Of a stretch of 64,000 nt of DNA, positions 57,201-64,000 are shown one piece after another. Source of the stretch: CAWGMT01 sp963823675 (lineage in GTDB: Bacteria; Planctomycetota; Planctomycetia; Isosphaerales; Isosphaeraceae); the NCBI GenBank assembly GCA_963823675.1, contig CAWGMT010000026.1:124001-188000 (forward strand). Reading direction: 5' to 3'. The translations under genes and the position numbers were made by a program. The stretch's first letter is position 1. The number at the start of each line of letters is the position of its first letter. The notes beneath the pieces are model-generated. The model worked only from the letters and a program-made list of their open reading frames with translations, made no database searches and was not told the origin of the DNA.

Positions 57201-58612
57201 TGCTGCGCACGAACTCGAGCTTCGACCCGTCCGGCTTGAACCGGTAGAGCCCCTGGCCGAAACGATGCCGCTCGCCCCCCACGGTGCCGGCGAACGCCGA
57301 GTATCCCACAATTCCCCAGACCCAGTTGTCCAGCCCCCAGCGCAGATTGCTGGGCCCGGCGTGCGTGTCGGAGATGCCCCAGCCGGTGAAGAGCACTTTT
57401 CGCTCGTCGGCCCGGTCGTCGCCGTTGGTGTCTTTCAAGAACAGGGTGTCCGGCGCTTGCAACACGATCAGCCCGCCGCTGGCGCAGAGCATGCTGGTGG
57501 GAATATTCAAGCCTTCGGCGAATACCTTGAACGAATCGGCCCGGCCGTCGCCATTGGTGTCCTCGCAGATCGTGATCCGGTCGCGGCCGGCGCCAGTTCG
57601 ACGCTTGGTGTTGGGATAGTCGGTGCTCTCGGCGATAAAGAGCCTGCCCCGGTGGTCCCAGGCCATGCAGAGCGGCTTGTAAATCTCGGGCTCGGCGGCG
57701 TAGAGCTGCACCTCGAATCCGGCCGGTACGACCATGTGCCGCATCGATTCGGCGGGCGCAACCGGCTCCTGCATCCGGCGGATCGGCTCGCCCTGAGTGC
57801 CCCACTGACGCCCCGGCAAGTAGTTGGGAACGTTCGACTGTCGTCTCCTCGTAGGAGAAGGGCTTCAAGCCCTGCGACACGCGAGGGCGGCTGTCGAAGA
57901 CCTCGCCCTTGCCGGCGGCCCAGCGGATGCCGCGCTCGACCAGATCGTGAAAGCCGGGCTCCTGCCAGGTCCGCGCGTCATGTCCGTAGGCCGTGTAGAA
58001 GACGCGGCCCTTGCCTTGCGTCCGAACCCACGTCCACGGCTCCTCCGACTGTCCCTCGGCCCGCACTTGCAGCACGTGCCGCCCCGCGGGGTTGTGTTTG
58101 TGGTGCACGTAGGTCTCGTCCCAGGTGTGAAACGGCTGGAACCCTTTCATGATCGGGTGCGAAGGGTTGACGATCCTGGTGTCAAACTCCGCCATGCCAT
58201 GCCGCTGAAACTGGGCGCCGACGAGCGCGGCGTACCGGGGCGAATTGAGGAAGCAATAAGACGCGCAGTGCAGCGGCACAAGACCGCCGCCCGCTTCGAC
58301 GTAGTCGAGCAGGGCCTGCTCCTGGGCGGGCTGGATGTCGTTGATATTGGCGTAGATGACCAGGGCAGCGAAATGCTCGAGGTAATCGCGATTGAGGTCG
58401 CCAAGCCGCTCGGTGTAAGTGACGTTGATGCCCCGTCCGGCGAGCACCGGTATGAGCTGCGCGGCTCGGTCCGCGGGGCTGTGGTGCCCGCGATCGCCAA
58501 GAAACAGGACATTGAGCGGCAGGGGCGCAGCGCGTCCCGACTTCTCATCGCCGCGGCCAGTGATGGACTGAGCTGCCAGGAATACGAGCGTGAGGGTCCA
58601 GATTCGTGACAT
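54245..58612 (-). CDS. ThuA-PVC dehydrogenase-HEAT-heme c multidomain protein, two frameshifts
   Basis: The reconstructed protein has about 1,455 residues. From the start at 58612 (MSRIWTLTLVFLAAQ) it has a signal peptide and a ThuA-like domain (LNVLFLGDRGHHSPADRA, GGLVPLHCASYCFL). Next is a membrane-bound dehydrogenase-like beta-propeller (MAWDHRGRLFIAESTDYP, WGLDNWVWGIVG). Then come HEAT-like repeats, a heme c motif (CAKCHRHG) and a C-terminal beta domain. Frame changes are near 57835 and 56485; each continuation is the same protein. This is the planctomycete PVC-type heme-binding CxxCH family. Function is unknown, probably extracellular sugar oxidation. Confidence 0.83.
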
Positions 58613-59029
58613 GGGAGCAAATCTCGTGGTCGCGGGTAATCGGTGGTCCGTTCTACATTGTGCGGTCGCCTGGCTCGATCGTCCAGACGGTGACCTTGAC
58701 GGCGGTCCGGTGCGGGTCTCGAGACCGCGCGGGGATAGGGTGATGAAACCTGGACTCTTGCGAGTTTTCTCCCCCCGACGCCCGCTGCTGGAGCACGAGG
58801 TCACGTGCGATTCCTTGTTGAAAGTTCTCAACAGATCGTTGACCGCCCGGGGCTTCCTGCTAGAAATGTAATCAGGCAAGGATGCACACTGGCTCGAATG
58901 CATCGGGGATCGCGGAGGAGGAGCGGCTGGAACCGATTCGGTTTCTGGTCGAACCGCGAGATGTCGGGTTGCTCGGATGGCCCTGAATCTTGTTCCTTCC
59001 CGAGTAATTGACAACTGGAACGAAACCGA
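58613..59029. other. Intergenic region, no gene called
   Basis: A divergent gap of about 417 bases between the ThuA/PVC gene (minus) and the PEP-CTERM gene (plus). It should contain both promoters, but I see no convincing -35/-10 pair. No conserved frame is visible. Confidence 0.4.
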
Positions 59030-59734
59030 ATGAGATCACGACTATCGACCCTGACGGTTGCCTCGCTGGCGGCCATCTTCTTCGTGGCCGCGCAGGCCAC
59101 GGCCGTTCATGCCGGGAACATCCTCAACTTCGGCATGAACAACAGTGATTCGATAACGGCAACGGAAACCGGCGGCATCTCCACCAGTGTGACGACTACG
59201 CCGATCGCTGGCGGTGGCGGCCAACCGGTGACCATCACGCTGCTCAACGGCACCGCGGATTCAATCAGTGCCTACCTCGATCTGTCGGCCACATCGGTCG
59301 GACCGGCGACGTCCTTTCACGGGTCGCTCTATCAAAACTTTGACGGCAGCTTCACCATCACTGCGAACGCGAATGGTACCGGCACGAACTACCTGTCGGG
59401 AACCTTCACGAACGTGGCTTTCGACTCCCAGTTGAGCGGGTTGATTGGCGGTACCGGGGCCACGTTGACGGCTAGCGACCCGACCGCGACGATCACATTC
59501 ACTTCCTCCGTGATCACGGCGCTCGATCCGCCAAGCACGTTGACGTTCATCTTCTCCGATCTGAGTCCCAGCTTATCCCTCGTCGGGGCGACGATCTCGG
59601 GCTTCACAGCGAGCGGATCGGGCACGTTCTCGGCGAACCTGGTTCCCGAGCCCTTGGCCTGCGTGCTCGCCGGCGTGGGCGCGATCGGGATGATCGGCTA
59701 CGGCCTGCTGCGCCGCAAGGCGCTGGGCATTTGA
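59030..59734 (+). CDS. PEP-CTERM-type sorted surface protein
   Basis: A 234-residue protein with a signal peptide, a Ser/Thr/Gly-rich beta domain and a C-terminal VPEP motif, followed by a membrane helix and RRK (VPEPLACVLAGVGAIGMIGYG then basic residues). This is the sorting signal of the PEP-CTERM/exosortase system. The body of the protein has no recognised domain. Confidence 0.85.
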   Translation: MRSRLSTLTVASLAAIFFVAAQATAVHAGNILNFGMNNSDSITATETGGISTSVTTTPIAGGGGQPVTITLLNGTADSISAYLDLSATSVGPATSFHGSLYQNFDGSFTITANANGTGTNYLSGTFTNVAFDSQLSGLIGGTGATLTASDPTATITFTSSVITALDPPSTLTFIFSDLSPSLSLVGATISGFTASGSGTFSANLVPEPLACVLAGVGAIGMIGYGLLRRKALGI

Positions 59735-59837
59735 GCCCATCGTGTCAAATGCGAGGATCGATTTTCTGGACTGTGCAGGCACCCGCTCGGCCACTCTATT
59801 ACTGGATGGTCGAACAAAAACCGGCGGGAGCCCTGCG

Positions 59838-62800
59838 ATGGGGAAGAGTTCAGCTCACGTGGCCGCTCGGCAGATCGGGTCCCTCTACTCGCACGGAACG
59901 CTCGTAGGGATGACCGATTCGCAGTTGCTCGAGCGATTTCTCGCAACAACCGGTGCCGACTCGAATGACGCGTTCGCGGGCTTGGTGCAGCGGCACGGGC
60001 CCATGGTCTGGGGCGTCTGCCGCAGAATGCTTCCGTCTTCTCATGATGCGGAAGATGCCTTCCAGGCGGCGTTTCTTGTACTCGCGCGCCGGGCCGGCTC
60101 GATCGTGCGCAGAGGACAGCTCGCGAACTGGCTTTACAGCGTGGCCGTGCGGACCGCCAGCGAGGTGCGGCGACGCGACCGGCGGCTGCGAGCCCGGGAG
60201 CAGCAACTGCTGCACGCATCCCGACCCCAGAATGGTCTGACCAGGAGCGCGAGCGACAACCGGGACGAGCTGCTCAGGCTCCTTGACGAGGAGCTGGATC
60301 GGCTGCCAGAGCGCTACCGCGCCGCACTCTTGCTCTGCGAGCTGGAAGGGTTGTCACGACGCGAGGCCGCCGTCCGGCTCGGGCTCGCCGAAGGGACGCT
60401 TTCCAGCCGGCTGGCGCGCGGCCGCAGCCTGCTCCGCGATCGGCTGGTGCGGCGCGGCGCGACTCTCTCGGCCGCGGCCCTTGCCGGGCTCTGGGCGAAG
60501 CCGACCGCTAGCGCGATGCCGCCGACCCTCGTCTCATCGACCGTGAAGTTCGGCGCAATGGGCGTGGGGACCACACGCGGAGCGGTCCCGGCGGCCGTTG
60601 GCACCCTGGCCCGCGAAGTCTTCCGGACCATGTTGCTCGCCAGGGTGAAAATCAGCGCGACGGCGCTGGCCTTGTTGCTGGGCGGCGTCGTAACCGGAGC
60701 AGCGGTGCTTCGGGCTGGGCCCGGAAAGCCGGCCGTAGAAAATTCGATCGGGTTCCAAGATCCCGCGGCGCAGCCGGCAAAAGTCTCTACGGACAAGAGC
60801 GGGCCGAAGCGCCGGCGCAGGAGGAGTTGTTCGCCCCCTACGCGTGGCGCAGCAACGACAACTACCAGCCGCCCGACTTCAATCGCTTCTTCCCCGACGA
60901 TCCCGCCGGAGGGAAAAAACTGGACGCGTTCTGGAACGAAGAGAACGTGACCAGGCAACCTGTTGCAGAGATCCTGCGCATCGTCCGCCAGGGGCTGCGC
61001 CGAACAAGCCTGGATCGGGATGAGATCGTGAGAGATATCGGCAGCACGTACATCTGGAACGCGGCCTCCCAGAACCCCGACGCGATCGAGATCATTTACC
61101 ATGCGGCCGACACCCGCGGCCCGGTCGGCGATTTCGGGGATTCCGCTCCCGTGTATTACGGTCTTTCCGTGATCCAACCGAAGCCGGCTGCCGTTCTTCG
61201 CGCCTCCGTGGAATTGTGCATGCAGTCGAGCAACCGGAGCAACTGGGGTCGGATCGCCTGGGGCGCGGCGGCACAGCGGGCCGAGCTGCTCTTGTATTTG
61301 AAGCCTTATCTTGAATCCAAAGACGAAGCGACCCGAGACAAGGCGGCGATGCTGGCCAAAGTCCTCGGGGACACTCCTGACCGGTGGGAGGCGCAGTCCG
61401 CGTGGATCAAAAAATCCGTTCGGGCCAAGTCGGGGCAGCGCCTGCCCTCCGTCAAGGAGGCATTCCGGAAAGGCAGCTCGCGCGACCGGCTCGAAGCCAT
61501 CGAGCTAACGCTCGCCGAGGAGCTCAACCAGATCATGGACGACTCGTTCGTCGAGGCCTTTGGGTTGTGTGCCTCGGACAAGGACGCGGCGGTGCGCAGG
61601 GAGCTGACGAGAGTCCTGGGGATGGCCCAACGTACGTTTGCACCAGGATCGGCAGCCAAAGTCATCGACCTCCTCCTTCGCCTCAGCGAAGACGAGAACG
61701 CGGAGGTTCGTTTTTACGCCGTGGATCAGGGGCTGACACCCGTCCCGCAGGAGAGGCGCGAAGTTGTTGTCCGACGGCTCGTGACCCTGGCCGTCGCAGC
61801 GGATAAATCCTCCACGGGGTCCTCTCTCGTCCAGCGGATCGCGTGGGGGTTGAGCCAGGAGCAGTCCGAGGCCGCGAAGGTCCTGAGCGAGCTTGTCCGT
61901 GGGAGCGATCCGGCGCGGGCTCTGGCGGCCAAGGCCATTTACAAGCAACTGACCGGGCAAAGTCCGCCGCAGATCGGCAAGAGTGATCCGGAAACTCGCA
62001 AGGCATACGTCAGAGCGTGTCATGACCTGCATGCCCACCTGGGGCAGGTTTATCCCAACTTCGCGCTCAAGGCAATCGACTGGGAGAAAGTCGGCCGGGA
62101 GCTACTGCCCCGTGTGGAGGCTGTGGAAACCGAGAAGCAATTCGGTCTGCTGGTGGAGGAACTGGTGGCGCGGCTGGAGGATAGCCATGCCCTCGTTCTC
62201 GAGGGAACGGCCACGCCGCCGAACCCAGGCATGCCCGAATGGGATGGCTTGGGTGCCTGCCTGATCGACGATCGAGGACGGCCGGTTGTGTATTGCGTGT
62301 CGGAGAGGATACCCGCCTGGAAGGCCGGCGTGAGGGTTGGGATGACGGTCGTCTCGGTCAACGGCGTCTCCGCGGAGGAGGAGATGAAGCGTTGGATGAA
62401 TCGCCAGCGAACGTACGTCGGTTACTCCAGCGAGCGGTATCTGCGATACGACGCGGCGCGATTTTTCCACAGACAGCAGAATCGCGGCGACACGGTGAGG
62501 CTCGAGCTGGAGGACCTGACCGGCCGGAGATTGGTCGTCACCCTGTCGTCCGACTACCGGGGCTGGTACATCCCTCGGCTCCCCGTGCCCAGAATGGGAA
62601 TCGAGGACGGCGGCGCCGACGTGCAATGGGTCAAGCTGGAGCGCGGGATCGGCTACATCCACGTGCGGCGCATACGGCAACGGCTCGAGGTCTCGCTGGA
62701 CCAGGCGCTCAACAGTCTGGGCGACATCCGGGGACTGATCATCGACGTACGGGGCAATAGCGGCGGCGGCTTCGACCCGAGCACCGCGTTCCAGAATTTC

Positions 62801-63187
62801 GACCAGGCAAAGGGCGCGGAGGCAAAGGGCGCGGAGGCCAAGCGCCAAAGCCCTCACTACGACGGCCCGATCGCGCTCTTGATCGACGAGCGTTGCATCA
62901 GCGCCGGCGAGGGCTGGACATCATGGTTCGTCGCCAAGAAGCGGGCTCGCCTGTTCGGCACGACGACGGCCGGTGCTTCCTCCCGCAAAGAGACGTACGC
63001 CCTCACGAATGGCCTGTACAAAGTCGTCATACCCGTGAAGGCGTATACGGGCTTCCTCGACCGGCCGATCGAACGGCGGGGGATCGAACCCGACGTCGAG
63101 GTGCGATGCAATGCCGAGGATCTCGCCCAAGGGCGGGACACGGTCGCGGAGGCGGCTGCACGGTGGCTGGAGAAAACCAATCGATGA
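59838..63187 (+). CDS. ECF sigma factor-membrane-S41 peptidase fusion, one frameshift
   Basis: The first part is an ECF sigma factor: region 2 contains GPMVWGVCRRM and DAEDAFQAAFLVLARRA, region 4 contains ALLLCELEGLSRREAAVRLG. One membrane helix follows (KISATALALLLGGVVTGA). The frame then changes near 60790-60825; in the next frame EELFAPYAWRSN continues directly into HEAT-like repeats and an S41 peptidase with a PDZ-like region, DVRGNSGGGFD and the serine motif ERCISAGEGW. Total about 1,115 residues. ECF factors with long C-terminal regions are known in planctomycetes; an S41 domain is unusual. GGGAG precedes the ATG. Confidence 0.78.
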
Positions 63188-63465
63188 AGACAACAGATTG
63201 GCGGTGCCGTCCGAACGAATGTCCGTGTTCATCCTGAAAGCGTGGGATCTTAACCCGCCCAGCGTCTCGACGATTGACGTGCTCGCGGGCCAGCGCCGTT
63301 TGTGGAATTCCGGTCGAGCCGTTACACTATGCCGATGTGCGGAACAGCGACGGTTACCGAGCGCACTGGATCAATCTGACATTGATCCTGGAAGTTGTCA
63401 TCCCCAGTGACGCGGCAGCCCCGCCTTCCCGGCCCCAGGGTAATAGTGACTGAGCGAGCCCTTTC

Positions 63466-64000
63466 GTGAAAACGGCAATTGTCACTGGCGCGGGATCGGG
63501 AATTGGCCGGGCTGCGGCGCTTGCTCTGCTCCGCGAAGGCTACTCGGTCGTTCTGGCCGGCAGGAGGCCCGAGGCGCTCGCCGCGACAGCCGATCAGGCT
63601 GGCCTTTATCGTGACCAGGCCCTTGTCGTTCCCACCGACGTGGCCGATCCTGCGTCCGTCGCCGCCCTCTTCGAGGCCGCGAAGCACGCATTCGGGCGGC
63701 TCGACCTCTTGTTCAACAACGCCGGGACAGGCGCCAGAGCGGTCCCGCTCGAAGAGCTTACGGTCGAAGACTGGCGGCGCGTCGTCGACGTCAATCTGAC
63801 GGGGGCGTTCCTCTGCATCCGCGAGGCGTTCCGCCTGATGAAAGACCAGTCGCCGCGGGGCGGGCGGATCATCAACAACGGGTCGATCTCGGCTTACGTG
63901 CCGCGCCCGAACTCCGCGCCCTACACGGCAACAAAGCACGCGATCACGGGCCTCACCAGATCCGTCGCCCTCGACGGCCGGAAGTACGACATCGCCGCCG
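63466..64000 (+). CDS. Short-chain dehydrogenase/reductase, runs off the right edge
   Basis: A classical SDR. The NAD(P)-binding motif is TGAGSGIG, followed by AGRRPEALAA, the NNAG motif (LLFNNAGTG), the catalytic serine in NNGSISAY and YTATK with the catalytic Tyr and Lys. It starts with GTG at 63466 (MKTAIVTGAG). About 178 residues are visible and the C-terminal quarter lies outside the window. Confidence 0.9.
   Translation, partial: MKTAIVTGAGSGIGRAAALALLREGYSVVLAGRRPEALAATADQAGLYRDQALVVPTDVADPASVAALFEAAKHAFGRLDLLFNNAGTGARAVPLEELTVEDWRRVVDVNLTGAFLCIREAFRLMKDQSPRGGRIINNGSISAYVPRPNSAPYTATKHAITGLTRSVALDGRKYDIAA

Overview
The window looks like a piece of a GC-rich Planctomycetota chromosome, most like Isosphaeraceae or Gemmatales (inference from gene content, not a search). 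Diagnostic content: a DUF1553/DUF1549 cytochrome protein next to a DUF1501 Tat protein, a ThuA/PVC-type heme-binding dehydrogenase, many exported enzymes with Sec or Tat signals, a PEP-CTERM protein, and an ECF sigma factor with a long C-terminal extension.

Layout. 0-6.2 kb: methyltransferase, NUDIX-like and DUF1810 genes on the minus strand, then a C69 dipeptidase and a copper/cytochrome c oxidase-like gene on the plus strand. 6.2-8.0 kb: no gene, several repeats. 8.0-12.8 kb: small genes, toxin-antitoxin genes and gene stumps (PIN/VapC pair, truncated MazF pair, YCII proteins, HEPN stump, amidohydrolase stump). 12.8-30.5 kb: an accessory region bounded by copies of the 3' end of a tRNA-Gln. 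The intact tRNA-Gln(CUG) is at 30406-30476 (minus). A 58-bp near-copy of its 3' end and flank lies at 21032-21089, and a shorter related copy at 12828-12850. This suggests two tandem islands. Island 1 (12.8-21.0 kb) carries an AbiE-type toxin-antitoxin fused into one ORF, a REP-associated (RAYT) transposase, a sulfotransferase and small unknown genes. Island 2 (21.0-30.4 kb) carries the most interesting block: on one strand, a patatin phospholipase, a metallo-beta-lactamase (MBL) like stump, an M29-like aminopeptidase, a small unknown protein, a STAND-type ATPase, a second P-loop protein with a damaged Walker A, and a ComEC-like MBL hydrolase, several joined by start/stop overlaps. It resembles an NTPase-dependent conflict system. 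31-64 kb: ordinary planctomycete chromosome with an MFS exporter, a sugar isomerase-like protein, DegT aminotransferase, DUF1501, DUF1553, a leucine-rich repeat protein, an O-methyltransferase, a DUF559 nuclease, a series of exported peptidases and glycosidases (HlyD/M56, M1, GH31, DUF885, S9), the ThuA/PVC protein, a PEP-CTERM protein, a sigma factor/S41 peptidase and an SDR running off the right edge.

Caution. Many clearly homologous reading frames are broken by one-base shifts (at least 15 by my reading), both inside and outside the islands and sometimes at homopolymers such as the G7 at 25555-25561. Sequencing error is the simplest explanation for many, so I describe the reconstructed protein and give the approximate break. 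All family assignments are by eye from motifs; no database search was run.
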